Assembly: GCA_027315315.1 (NCBI GenBank)
Contig: DAHUYG010000026.1
Location: forward strand, 62,001-126,000
DNA length: 64,000 nucleotides
Reading direction: 5' to 3'
From: Acidimicrobiaceae bacterium
Lineage (GTDB): Bacteria > Actinomycetota > Acidimicrobiia > Acidimicrobiales > RAAP-2
Notes under the pieces: generated by a model
What the model saw: the letters and a program-made list of their open reading frames with translations, nothing else
Database searches by the model: none
What the model was told of the DNA's origin: nothing
Translations under genes and position numbers: made by a program
Part shown: in pieces, positions 10,027-19,140 of the stretch
How positions within the stretch are numbered: position 1 is the first letter of the stretch
Layout of the letters: every line of letters starts with the position of its first letter

Positions 10027-11613
10027 TCAGCTCATCCACGCCCCTGCCAGCTGCATGTAGTTGTTGGCGAGGTTCGGCACGCCGTGGAGCGTACTGACCG
10101 ACACCCGCCACCAGTCGGCGGCCGACAAGTAGTCACGGGGTGCGTCCAGTGCGAGCTGTTGGGCCAGTTCGGCAAAGATCTTCTTGCGTAGCGACTGGGA
10201 GGTCGCGGCCCGCTCCTGGAAGAGGTAGGCGTCGACGGTCTGGTCGTTGACCTGCGAGGAGTTGGTCGGGCTGCCGGACAGGAAGAAGATGAAGACGTTC
10301 TGATCGGGCTCGTACCCGCCGGCCCAGCGATACAGCATGGCCTGGTAGTTCCCCTTGTCGGATGCCTGGATCAGGGCCACGTTCTGCAGCACGCTGATCT
10401 GGGCGTGGATGCCGGCCTGGGCCCACTGGCTCTGGAGCGCCTCGGCCTCGGACAAGGCAATGGGGTCGTTCGCCCTGATGGTGAGGGTGAACGACAGCCC
10501 GCCGAGCTGGCCCACCAGGGCCTTGGCCTTGTTGAGGTTGTACGTCTGGTACCCCTTCACCTTGCCCGGATATGCCCAGGACTGCGGCGTGAACGGCGAC
10601 TCGATTCCGGTGGTGTACTTCCCGTTGAAGAGGGCCTGGTTGATCTGGTTCGGATTCGTCGCGTAGTTGATCGCTTCGCGGGCGAGCACGTTGTTCAGCG
10701 GAGCGACCTGGGTCTGGAACTGCACGTAGTTGGTGCCGACTCCGCCGAGGTCAGTGACCGTGAACTGCGGATTTGACTGGACCGCCGAGAGTTGGGCCGG
10801 GTTGACGTCCTCGTCGTCCTGGATCACGCCCGATTGCAAGCTGCTGAGCCTCGTGTTGGCGTCCGTCATCACCTTGAAGGTGACGCTGCTCAGGTAGGGC
10901 TCGGGCTTGTCCCAATAGCCGCTCCATGCGTTGAGGGTCGCCGAGTTGCCGGCCACCACCGTGCCGAGCTTGAAGGGGCCCGCTCCGACCGGGTGCAGCC
11001 CGTAGTTTGCGCCCTCGGATTGGGCGGCCGTGGGCGACACCATCATCCCGGGAGGGCCGGCCAAGACCGAGGGGAAGGTCGAGTCCGGGGTGGAGAGCTG
11101 CACCGTGATCTTGTTCGCCCCGCTGGCCGTGGCCGACTTGATTTCCTCGACCGAGGAATAGCACAGGCAATCGTTAGCCGGGTTGCTCACCCGCTCGAGG
11201 TTGTAGACCACCGCCGCGGCGTTCAGCGGAGTCCCGTCTTGGAACTTGAGGCCCTTGCGCAGGGTGATGACCCAAGTCTTGTCGCCGTTTTCGCCCTTCA
11301 GGTTGGTGGCCAGATCGGGAAGGACCTTCCCGCCGTCCCCGATTTGCATGAGCGAGCCGTAGAGCGACTCGTCGACGTCGTAGGAGACGAAGTTGTTCTG
11401 CTGCAGCGGATCGAAGTTCGTCCATGCCGCCTCCACGCCGATCGAGAGGTTGCCACCCTTCTTCGGCTTGGCCGAGTGCTTCGCGGCCACCGCCGGGCCG
11501 GCGGTGGCTACCGCGACCCCGGCCACGAGCGCAAAGACCGCCCCAATCATCGAGAGCTTCGCGAGGCCAATGCGCCGCATTTTCCCCTCCTGTGGTGTGT
11601 TTGTTCGTCGCAC
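10027..11613 (-). CDS. ABC transporter substrate-binding protein (peptide/nickel/opine family, SBP_bac_5-like)
   Basis: Sec signal peptide (MIGAVFALVAGVAVATAGPAVAA), GGNLSIGVEAAWTNFDPLQ, TWVITLRKGLKFQDGTPLNAAAVVYNLER. Start may be 11580 (MRRIGLAKL). Confidence 0.92.
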   Translation of the reverse strand: MRRTNTPQEGKMRRIGLAKLSMIGAVFALVAGVAVATAGPAVAAKHSAKPKKGGNLSIGVEAAWTNFDPLQQNNFVSYDVDESLYGSLMQIGDGGKVLPDLATNLKGENGDKTWVITLRKGLKFQDGTPLNAAAVVYNLERVSNPANDCLCYSSVEEIKSATASGANKITVQLSTPDSTFPSVLAGPPGMMVSPTAAQSEGANYGLHPVGAGPFKLGTVVAGNSATLNAWSGYWDKPEPYLSSVTFKVMTDANTRLSSLQSGVIQDDEDVNPAQLSAVQSNPQFTVTDLGGVGTNYVQFQTQVAPLNNVLAREAINYATNPNQINQALFNGKYTTGIESPFTPQSWAYPGKVKGYQTYNLNKAKALVGQLGGLSFTLTIRANDPIALSEAEALQSQWAQAGIHAQISVLQNVALIQASDKGNYQAMLYRWAGGYEPDQNVFIFFLSGSPTNSSQVNDQTVDAYLFQERAATSQSLRKKIFAELAQQLALDAPRDYLSAADWWRVSVSTLHGVPNLANNYMQLAGAWMS

Positions 11614-11730
11614 CGCAGCCCTGGACCGCTCCGCTCGTCGAGGTTCTCGACTTACGGTGGCCGGCCCCCCGGGACCATCGGTGTGCTACCTGAATTTACG
11701 AACAGGTAGGAAGATCAACATTTCGTTAGA

Positions 11731-11766
11731 ACTGTAGGACATTCGTTATATCCTGGTCAAGACCAG
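11731..11766 (-). promoter_or_regulatory. Putative promoter/operator of the ABC importer operon
   Basis: Palindrome CTGGTCAAGACCAG (11753-11766) overlaps TTGACC (-35-like, 11760-11755); TACAGT (-10-like, 11736-11731) after 18 nt on the minus strand. Confidence 0.4.
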
Positions 11767-11826
11767 TTGGCCGCGCTAGGCATGAATCCGGCGTGTTTCG
11801 ACCGCCGCGGGCCCCTTTGACCGGGG

Positions 11827-13053
11827 TCAGGTTCCGGCGGCCACGCCGATCGCCCCGGTCCGGCGGAGCTGGTCCACCACGTCCTCCCCCACACCGAGCT
11901 CGGTGAGGACCTCCACCGTGTGCGCACCGAGGTCGGGAGGGGCGCCGCCAGGTCGCAACGCCGAATCGGACATCCGCAATGGCGGCCCGACCGTCCGCAA
12001 TCGGCCAACGCGCTGATGGTCGGTCGAGATGAGGAATTCGTTCGCTTCGACCTGTGGATCGTCGAAGATCTGTTCTTGGAGTTGGAGTGGGCAAACCGGG
12101 ATCTCGGCCGTCTCGAGCGTCGCCAACCACTGGGCGGTGGTTTTCGACGCGAATGCCTCCTTGGCACCGGCCCCGGCACCGTTGGCCGCCGCGGCCTCGT
12201 CGACCAGGCTCCTGAGGCGCCTGCGGGCCTTCTCTCCGAACCCGCCGACGGCCATGTAGCCGTCGGCCGTCCGCACCAGTCCGTAGTACGTGTTCGGAGG
12301 CTCGCCGCGTGCCTGGCGACGCCGATCCATCACCTCTTCCCAGGTGCGTCCTTCCGCGAATGCGTCGCGCAGCCAACGGGTCAGGTCCCCGCGCCAATCG
12401 TCGTCGGACTCGACCGAGATCAGATGGTTGTTCTGGAGAAGCAGCGCCGCTTGCAGCAGGGCGGTGTCGAGGCGCTGGCCCCGGCCTGTCCGCTCGCGGT
12501 GGAAGAGCGCCGCGGCCACCCCGAAGGACAACAGCAGAGCGGCCGTGTAGTCGATGATCGGTTCGGCGTGCGCCACCGGGGCGGTGAACCCGTCCTGACA
12601 CAGGCCCGAGTAGGCCTGCACCGCGATGTCCACCCCCACCATCGAGGCTCGTGGCCCCTCGGACCCGAACGCCGTGTTCGCCGCATAGATCACCCGGGGA
12701 TTGAGGTTGGAGAGGGTGTCGTAGTCCAGACCCAGGCGTTCGGCCCCGCCGGGCCGGAAGTTCGCCAGCACGACGTCGGCGCTGGAGAGCAGACGCTCGA
12801 GCACCTCTCGCACCTCGGGTCGTGACAGGTCGATGCTGATCGAACGCTTGCCCCGGTTCTTGTTCAGGAACTGACGGCTGTCGCCGGTGGACAACATGGC
12901 GTTCGTGCGCGACGGGTCGCCCGTCAACGGCTCCACCTTGATCACGTCGGCCCCGGCATCCGCGAGCAACTGGCCACAGAACGGCACGGCGATCAGCTGT
13001 CCGAACTCCACGACACGAATGCCCGAGAAGGGCCCTGAGACGCTGCTCGTCAT
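11827..13053 (-). CDS. CaiB/BaiF family CoA-transferase (class III)
   Basis: MTSSVSGPFSGIRVVEFGQLIAVPFCGQLLADAGADVIKVEPLTGDPSR...FLNKNRGKRSISIDL; start at 13053 gives an ATGA overlap. Confidence 0.92.
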   Translation of the reverse strand: MTSSVSGPFSGIRVVEFGQLIAVPFCGQLLADAGADVIKVEPLTGDPSRTNAMLSTGDSRQFLNKNRGKRSISIDLSRPEVREVLERLLSSADVVLANFRPGGAERLGLDYDTLSNLNPRVIYAANTAFGSEGPRASMVGVDIAVQAYSGLCQDGFTAPVAHAEPIIDYTAALLLSFGVAAALFHRERTGRGQRLDTALLQAALLLQNNHLISVESDDDWRGDLTRWLRDAFAEGRTWEEVMDRRRQARGEPPNTYYGLVRTADGYMAVGGFGEKARRRLRSLVDEAAAANGAGAGAKEAFASKTTAQWLATLETAEIPVCPLQLQEQIFDDPQVEANEFLISTDHQRVGRLRTVGPPLRMSDSALRPGGAPPDLGAHTVEVLTELGVGEDVVDQLRRTGAIGVAAGT

Positions 13054-14081
13054 CGTGCCGCCCCCTCGAGGCTGGAGGACATGTGGGCCTCGGCTACTCG
13101 CCAGGCCCCCAGGGCGGCCTCTTCGGCCGGGTAGTCGAAGCTCCCCCCGAAGGCGGGCGAGATGTCCTCCCCACCGTGCTCGGCCAGCCATCGGGCCGTG
13201 CGTCGGGTCGCCTCTTCGGTTCCGACCACGTCGGTGTACCCGAGCACGTGGCGGGCGGCGCCAAGGTCGAGCACGAGCGAAGACTTCTCCGCCAACGGAT
13301 AGACGCCCCGGCACCACTGCGCGGGGACCCCGATCAAATCCATCTCTGCCTCCAGTTCCTCGATGATGACCCTGGCCACGTGGCGGGCGCTCAGAACCGC
13401 CTCGTCGCCCGCGTTGAACGCCCGGCCGGCGGCATCGGGCACGGTCGCCGCCAGGACCACGAGCCGGGCGACGTTGTCGCAGAACCCGCGTTGGAAATAG
13501 GTCGCCCCATCGTGGGGCATGAGCATGAAGGTTCGGCCGTCCAGCACGCGGCGCACCACCGCCCACTCGTGGGCGAGGGGCGCCCGGGGCCCGTAGATGC
13601 CCGGGTAGCGCACGATCACGGCCTCGAAGTCACCCTCCGCATGCTGCTCGAAGAGTTGATCCTCCCCCGCAGCGACCCGTCCGGTGTAGCCGCCCGCGTC
13701 GTACTGACGAGGCGCGTCCTCCCGGACCGGGAGCGGCACCTCGCCGTTCGGGGTGGGCCGCATGGTGCCGGCGTAGACCGGCTGGCCGGTCACCCCCACG
13801 AGGCGCCCGGTACGTCCGGCGAGCAGGCGTGCCAGGACCCTCAGGCGTCCCGAGGTGCAGACGGCCACGTCGAACTCGCGGCCCGAGAGGACGGCAGTGG
13901 CGTCCGCCTCGTCGCGCGGGTCACCGAGCAGCACCTCGACCGGCCCGTCGAAGGTGGCCGGATGCGCCCCGGTGTGGAAGATCGATACTCGGCGTCCGAG
14001 GGCGAGGAGCCCGTTGACGATCGGCACCCCGGTCGGGCCGGTGCCCCCGACGACGAGCACGCGGGTCTGGGCGTCGCTCAC
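13050..14081 (-). CDS. NAD-dependent epimerase/dehydratase family protein
   Basis: Rossmann motif VLVVGGTGPTGVPIVNGLLALG; 343 aa; GTG start overlaps the preceding stop. Confidence 0.82.
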   Translation of the reverse strand: MSDAQTRVLVVGGTGPTGVPIVNGLLALGRRVSIFHTGAHPATFDGPVEVLLGDPRDEADATAVLSGREFDVAVCTSGRLRVLARLLAGRTGRLVGVTGQPVYAGTMRPTPNGEVPLPVREDAPRQYDAGGYTGRVAAGEDQLFEQHAEGDFEAVIVRYPGIYGPRAPLAHEWAVVRRVLDGRTFMLMPHDGATYFQRGFCDNVARLVVLAATVPDAAGRAFNAGDEAVLSARHVARVIIEELEAEMDLIGVPAQWCRGVYPLAEKSSLVLDLGAARHVLGYTDVVGTEEATRRTARWLAEHGGEDISPAFGGSFDYPAEEAALGAWRVAEAHMSSSLEGAAR

Positions 14082-15163
14082 CTGGGACCGGCTTCCGCCA
14101 GGGTGGCCTCGGCCTCGTCGACAAGGCTGCTCATCGTCTCGGCGACGGTCCTCGGCGCGTGAAGGTAGGCCACGCTCTGCCCCGCCGGTGTGTGCATGAG
14201 CGGCTCAACCCGGTGCCGGTGGATGGCACCGAGCACGTCACCGACCAGGATGTCCTGATAGGGCATGGAGAGTGGCGTCGGCGCGGCCGCCCCCGACCAT
14301 TCGTCGCTCCATGCGGTGCGGATCTGGCGCAGGGGTTTCCCGCTGTTCGCACGCGAGATCAGGGTGTCGTCGGAGCCCGCTGCGAACAGCTTGGCCTGCA
14401 CGATGGGATCCATGTCCGCCTCGACACATCCCAGCCACACGGTGCCGGTCCAGACCCCCTGTGCGCCGAGCATGAGCGCCGCCGCCACGTGGCGCCCGGT
14501 CGCGACGCCGCCGGCTGCGATCACCGGGACCGGGGCCACTGCGTCGACCACCTGGGGCACGAGCGAGAAGGTGCCGATTTGCCCGGTGTGGGCCCCGGCG
14601 TCGTATCCCTGGGCCACCACGAGATCGGCCCCGGCGTCGACGGCTCGCCGTGCGTGGTCCGGCTTGCCGACGAGTGAGACGACCGTCTTGCCCTCGCGCT
14701 TTGCCCGGGCCACCACGGCCGGTGGGCTCCCGATGCCCATCGCGAACATGTTCACGTCCGAGCGAAGGACGGCGTCGATCTGCGCTGTCGCAACCTCTTC
14801 GGAACGAACGAAGCGGGACCGCATGCCCGGCTCATTGTCGCTGTCGGGGATCCCGTAGCGCGCTCGGAGGTCGCGTACGAACTGCCGGTGCTCCTCGGGG
14901 ATGCGGGCCTCGATCTGGTCTCGGTCGTTGTCCTCGGGCATGCCCTTGGGTAGGACCAGGTCAACGCCGAAGGGGCGCCCACCCACGCGCTCGCGGATCT
15001 CGGAGAGTTCGGCCTCGATCTCCTCGGGGAAGCGACGGGTCGCGCCATAGACCCCGACACCTCCGGCGAGACATACCTCGACGACGACGTCGACGCTGTG
15101 GGCGAACGCGAAGATCGCGTGTTCACAGCCGATCCGACGCGATAGCTCTGTGCTCAGCGACAT
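14078..15163 (-). CDS. Nitronate monooxygenase / 2-nitropropane dioxygenase-like FMN protein
   Basis: VSLVGKPDHARRAVDAGADLVVAQGYDAGAHTGQIGTFSLVPQVVDAV-APVPVIAAGGVATGRHVAAALMLGAQGVWTGT. Confidence 0.88.
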   Translation of the reverse strand: MSLSTELSRRIGCEHAIFAFAHSVDVVVEVCLAGGVGVYGATRRFPEEIEAELSEIRERVGGRPFGVDLVLPKGMPEDNDRDQIEARIPEEHRQFVRDLRARYGIPDSDNEPGMRSRFVRSEEVATAQIDAVLRSDVNMFAMGIGSPPAVVARAKREGKTVVSLVGKPDHARRAVDAGADLVVAQGYDAGAHTGQIGTFSLVPQVVDAVAPVPVIAAGGVATGRHVAAALMLGAQGVWTGTVWLGCVEADMDPIVQAKLFAAGSDDTLISRANSGKPLRQIRTAWSDEWSGAAAPTPLSMPYQDILVGDVLGAIHRHRVEPLMHTPAGQSVAYLHAPRTVAETMSSLVDEAEATLAEAGPR

Positions 15164-15187
15164 CAGCCAATCCTCCCGTGCAGGTAA

Positions 15188-17455
15188 CTACTGCTGTCCG
15201 ATCGCGGCCCGTTGGGCGGCGTCCCGGTCGTCGGCGGGCCCGCGGCCGTGCACCTCGAGGACGACCCGCTTGATCGTGCCGGTGAACGCGAAGGGACTCT
15301 CGTAGGCCGGACTGACCGGCGTCTGGGTGTCCTGCCCGCAGTCCATCGGCTCGAGGCCCGTCGTCACCGGACAGGTCCTCGGCACGTGGGCTCGACCGAC
15401 CTCGACCCCGTCCACCGTGAGGGTGGCGTCGCCGGTCAGGCGCCCGGTGAGCTCGAAGTGCATCGCGACCGTGCAGGCCCCGAGCGGGAGCTCGATTTCG
15501 GAGGTGACGACCGTTCGTTCGAGCTCGACGTAGTTGTACTCGTAGACAAGTCGGTTGTCCTTCACATAGAGCGTCCAGCCGGCGAACCGGCCGCCGACGG
15601 CCAGCAGGACCCCCTCGTCGCCGGCGTCCTCCCGCAGGATCTCGGCGATGATCGTGTGGCTGCGATTCCTGGTCGGACCGGCCGCCTGGGGATGGATGCC
15701 CGACATCCCCTGGTGATAGACGAACCGGCTCGGCCCGGGCCGCCGAAGGCTCCGACCCACGCCGCGATCGTCGAGGGGCAAGACGTTGTGGCGGCCGGCC
15801 TCCACCCACCAGCGGTCGATGAGCTCCTCGACCTTCTCGGGATGCGTCGAGGCCAGGTCGTTGAGCTCCGAGAAATCCTCGTCGATGTGGTACAGCTCCC
15901 AGCGATCCTCGTCAAAGGGCGCCGGTCGCACGACGTGCACGTCGCGCTGGTGGCAGGCGACCGCCTTCCATCCGTCGACCCAGATCGCCCGGTTGCCGAA
16001 CATCTCGTAGTACTGCGGACCCCGGCGCGTCGGGGCGTCGGGCTCGGAGAACGTGTATTGGAAGCTCGTCCCCTCGATCGGTAGCTGCGGCTCACCATTG
16101 ACGACCTCGGGCGCCTCGATCCCGAGCGCCTCGAGAATGGTGGGCACGACGTCGGTGACGTGGTGGTACTGCCGGCGGATGGCGCCGGGATCGGCGATGC
16201 GGGCCGGCCAGCGGACGATGAGCGGGTCTCGCACGCCGCCCGCGTGCACCCAGCGCTTGTACCACTGGAAGGGGGTGTTGCCAACCTGGGCCCAGCCGAT
16301 TGGATAGTGATTGAAGCTGGTGGGCCCGCCGATCTCGTCGATGCGGGCGAGGTTCGCCTCCATGGTCGCCTCGATGCCGTTGAAGAACATCCACTCGCTC
16401 AAGAGACCGTGGTCGCCCCCCTCCGCGCTCGCACCATTGTCCGAGAGGAGCACGACCATCGTGTCGTCGAGGACCTCGAGTTCTCCAAGGAAGGCGATGA
16501 GACGGCCGATCTGCTCATCTGTGTGGGTGAGGAAGCCTGCGTACACCTCCATCATCCGCGCATAGAGCCGCCGGGCGTCGGCTGAGAGGTCCTCCCATGC
16601 CGGGACGGCCTTGTCGCGCGGGGCGAGCCGGGCACTGGAGGGCGCGATGCCGAGCTCGCGTTGGCGTGCGAACCATTCTTCGCGCGTGGCATCCCAGCCC
16701 TTGGCGTAGCGACCGGCGTAACGCTCGATGTACTCGGGGGCCACGTGGTGCGGAGCGTGCCCCGCGCCGAAGGCGACGTATGAGAAGAACCGCTTGCCCT
16801 GGGCCGCCGACTGCTGGTCTCGGATGAACGCGATCGCGTGGTCGACGATGTCCGCCGAGAGGTGGTACCCCTCCTCGGGGGTCCGCGGGGGATCGACCCG
16901 GTGGTTGTCCGAAACCAGGTCCGGATGCCATTGGTTGTTGTCGCCGCCGAGGAAGCCGTAGTAGCGGTCGAATCCCCTTCCAAGTGGCCAGTGGTCGAAG
17001 GGACCGGCCATCGTCTGGTGGTCTGCCGTCACGAGATGCCACTTCCCGGTGGCAAAGGCGTTGTAGCCGTGCGGCGCCAGCATCTCTTGGAGCATCGCGG
17101 CCTTCTTGGTGACAAAGCCGCGGCTGTTCGGATAGCCGTTTGCGTGCTCGGCGATCGACGCCATCCCCACGGTGTGGTGGTTGCGCCCGGTCAAGAGGCA
17201 CGCCCGTGTCGGCGAGCACAACGTGGTCGTGTGGAAGTTGTTGTAGCGCAGACCCTCGGCCGCCAGCCGGTCCATGTGCGGGGTATCGATGTCCGACCCG
17301 AAGCAGCCGAGCTGTGAGAACCCGACATCGTCGAGCACGATCATGACGATGTTGGGCGCGCCGTCCGGCGCGCTCGGGTCCGGCGGCCACCAGGGCACCG
17401 AGTCGGTCCAGGTAGTTCCGATCCTGCCCCCGAAGTGTGGTTCGGTCATCGACAT
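15188..17455 (-). CDS. Type I arylsulfatase, long form (paralogue of 1195-3498)
   Basis: 755 aa; FGGRIGTTWTDSVPWWP, NIVMIVLDDVGFSQLG, FGly motif CSPTRACLLTGRN, GKWHL. Confidence 0.93.
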   Translation of the reverse strand: MSMTEPHFGGRIGTTWTDSVPWWPPDPSAPDGAPNIVMIVLDDVGFSQLGCFGSDIDTPHMDRLAAEGLRYNNFHTTTLCSPTRACLLTGRNHHTVGMASIAEHANGYPNSRGFVTKKAAMLQEMLAPHGYNAFATGKWHLVTADHQTMAGPFDHWPLGRGFDRYYGFLGGDNNQWHPDLVSDNHRVDPPRTPEEGYHLSADIVDHAIAFIRDQQSAAQGKRFFSYVAFGAGHAPHHVAPEYIERYAGRYAKGWDATREEWFARQRELGIAPSSARLAPRDKAVPAWEDLSADARRLYARMMEVYAGFLTHTDEQIGRLIAFLGELEVLDDTMVVLLSDNGASAEGGDHGLLSEWMFFNGIEATMEANLARIDEIGGPTSFNHYPIGWAQVGNTPFQWYKRWVHAGGVRDPLIVRWPARIADPGAIRRQYHHVTDVVPTILEALGIEAPEVVNGEPQLPIEGTSFQYTFSEPDAPTRRGPQYYEMFGNRAIWVDGWKAVACHQRDVHVVRPAPFDEDRWELYHIDEDFSELNDLASTHPEKVEELIDRWWVEAGRHNVLPLDDRGVGRSLRRPGPSRFVYHQGMSGIHPQAAGPTRNRSHTIIAEILREDAGDEGVLLAVGGRFAGWTLYVKDNRLVYEYNYVELERTVVTSEIELPLGACTVAMHFELTGRLTGDATLTVDGVEVGRAHVPRTCPVTTGLEPMDCGQDTQTPVSPAYESPFAFTGTIKRVVLEVHGRGPADDRDAAQRAAIGQQ

Positions 17456-17477
17456 CGAGATTCCGTCCTTCCGCCCG

Positions 17478-19082
17478 TCAACTGCGCACCTGTGAGTCGG
17501 CGCCCTGGGACACGCCCGGCGCCTTCGTGGCAGCCGCAGGGCGGGTCCGACCCTCCCAATACGGATCGCGAAGCTTGTGCTTCTTCAACTTCCCCGACGC
17601 CTCCCGTGGGAGCTCGTCGAGCACGTCGATCGCCCGCGGGCATTTGAACCCGGCCAGCCGTCCCCGGCACCACTCGATGAGCTCCGAGGGCTGGGCCGTG
17701 CTACCCGCGCTGAGCGTCACGGCGGCGTGCACCGCCTCGCCCCACTCCTCGTCGGGGATCCCGAAGACCGCGCAGTCCTCGACCGCCGGGTGCTCCGACA
17801 ACGTTGCCTCGACCTCGGCCGGGTAGATGTTGACGCCGCCCGAGATGATGAGGTCCACGCCCCGGTCGCTCAGAAAGACGAATCCGTCCTCGTCGAGCCA
17901 GCCGACGTCGTTCACGGTGAAGCGGCCGTCGGCCAGGCGGCTCGACCGGGTCTTATCGGGGTCCCCGAGGTATTCGGGCGCGCCGTCCGCTCGGCGGAAG
18001 TACAGGGTCCCCGCCTCCCCCACCGGGAGGTCTTCGCCGTTCTCCCCGACGACCGACACCTCGAGCATCGGGTGGGGCCGACCGACCGTGCCGGGATGCG
18101 CGAGCCATTCCTCGCTCGTGGCCTTGAGCGGCCCGGTGCCCTCGCTCGAGCCGAAGTACTCGACGATCACGGGCCCGAACCACTCGATCATCGCCCGCTT
18201 GGCCCACGCGGGGCACGGGGCGGCGCCATGACACACCGTGCGCAGCGAGGACACGTCGGTTCGCTCCCGGATCTCCTCGGGGAGCCGCAGCATTCGCACG
18301 AACTGGGTCGGGACCATGTGGGTGCTCGTGATCCGATGGCGATCGATGAGATCGAGCGCGTCAGCCGCGTCGAATCGCTCCATGAGCACCGCCGCCTGTC
18401 CATGAGTGAGCCCGAACATCAGGTGTCCGGGCGGTGCTGCGTGGTAGAGCGGACACGCCACCAGGTGCGCCCCCCCGTCCTCGTAGCCGTAGAAGTCGCC
18501 GGTCCGGCGGTAGCGGTCGATCACCGACTCGACCGAGCCGCCCTGGTCGGAGCGGAGAATGCCCTTGGGTCGGCCAGTGGTGCCCGAGCTATAGAGGATG
18601 ACCCCGCCGCCCGGCCCCTCGGCGGGCGGCTCGCTCGATTGGGCCGCCAGCAACTCGTCGAAGCTCGAGCCGGCGACGAGCACAGTCGGTACCCCGGCCG
18701 CGGCTGCGGCCTCCCGGCCTACCGCCTCGTCCTCGGGATCGGTGACCAGGACCTGCGCACCGCTGTCCTTCAAGATATAGGCGACCTCGGGAGCGGTCAG
18801 GTGCCAGTTGAGCGGGACGAGCCGGGTCCCCGCCCACACGTTGGCGAGCAGGGTCTGCACCCACTCGATGCGGTTGCGGGCGAGCACCGCTACCACGCCG
18901 CCCGGCTCGAGCAGCTGGCGGAGGCCGTTGGCAGCCCGGATGCCGGACTCCTCAAGCTCGGCCCACGTCCACGAGCCCCTCGGCGAGATCACGGCGACCG
19001 CCTCGGGGTCGCTGGCCGTCCGTTCGAAGAGGAACTTGGGCGCCATCATGTCCTCCGGTGTTCGGTGCCGGCGTGCGCACAT
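17478..19082 (-). CDS. AMP-dependent synthetase/ligase (acyl-CoA synthetase-like)
   Basis: VILYSSGTTGRPKG, YFGSSEGTG, WLDEDGFVFLSDRGVDLIISGGVNIYPAEVE, PREASGKLKKHKLR. Start may be MMAPKF near 19049. Confidence 0.93.
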   Translation of the reverse strand: MCARRHRTPEDMMAPKFLFERTASDPEAVAVISPRGSWTWAELEESGIRAANGLRQLLEPGGVVAVLARNRIEWVQTLLANVWAGTRLVPLNWHLTAPEVAYILKDSGAQVLVTDPEDEAVGREAAAAAGVPTVLVAGSSFDELLAAQSSEPPAEGPGGGVILYSSGTTGRPKGILRSDQGGSVESVIDRYRRTGDFYGYEDGGAHLVACPLYHAAPPGHLMFGLTHGQAAVLMERFDAADALDLIDRHRITSTHMVPTQFVRMLRLPEEIRERTDVSSLRTVCHGAAPCPAWAKRAMIEWFGPVIVEYFGSSEGTGPLKATSEEWLAHPGTVGRPHPMLEVSVVGENGEDLPVGEAGTLYFRRADGAPEYLGDPDKTRSSRLADGRFTVNDVGWLDEDGFVFLSDRGVDLIISGGVNIYPAEVEATLSEHPAVEDCAVFGIPDEEWGEAVHAAVTLSAGSTAQPSELIEWCRGRLAGFKCPRAIDVLDELPREASGKLKKHKLRDPYWEGRTRPAAATKAPGVSQGADSQVRS

Positions 19083-19140
19083 TCCGTGGACGCCCGCGCA
19101 ACATTGCTGGTGTGGTGCATTCTCGGTCGGACTCCCGTGG

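Noticed and set aside
14744-14753. GAACATGTTC palindrome
   Set aside because: Inside the nitronate monooxygenase coding region and with a 2-nt rather than 4-nt spacer, so not a LexA box.
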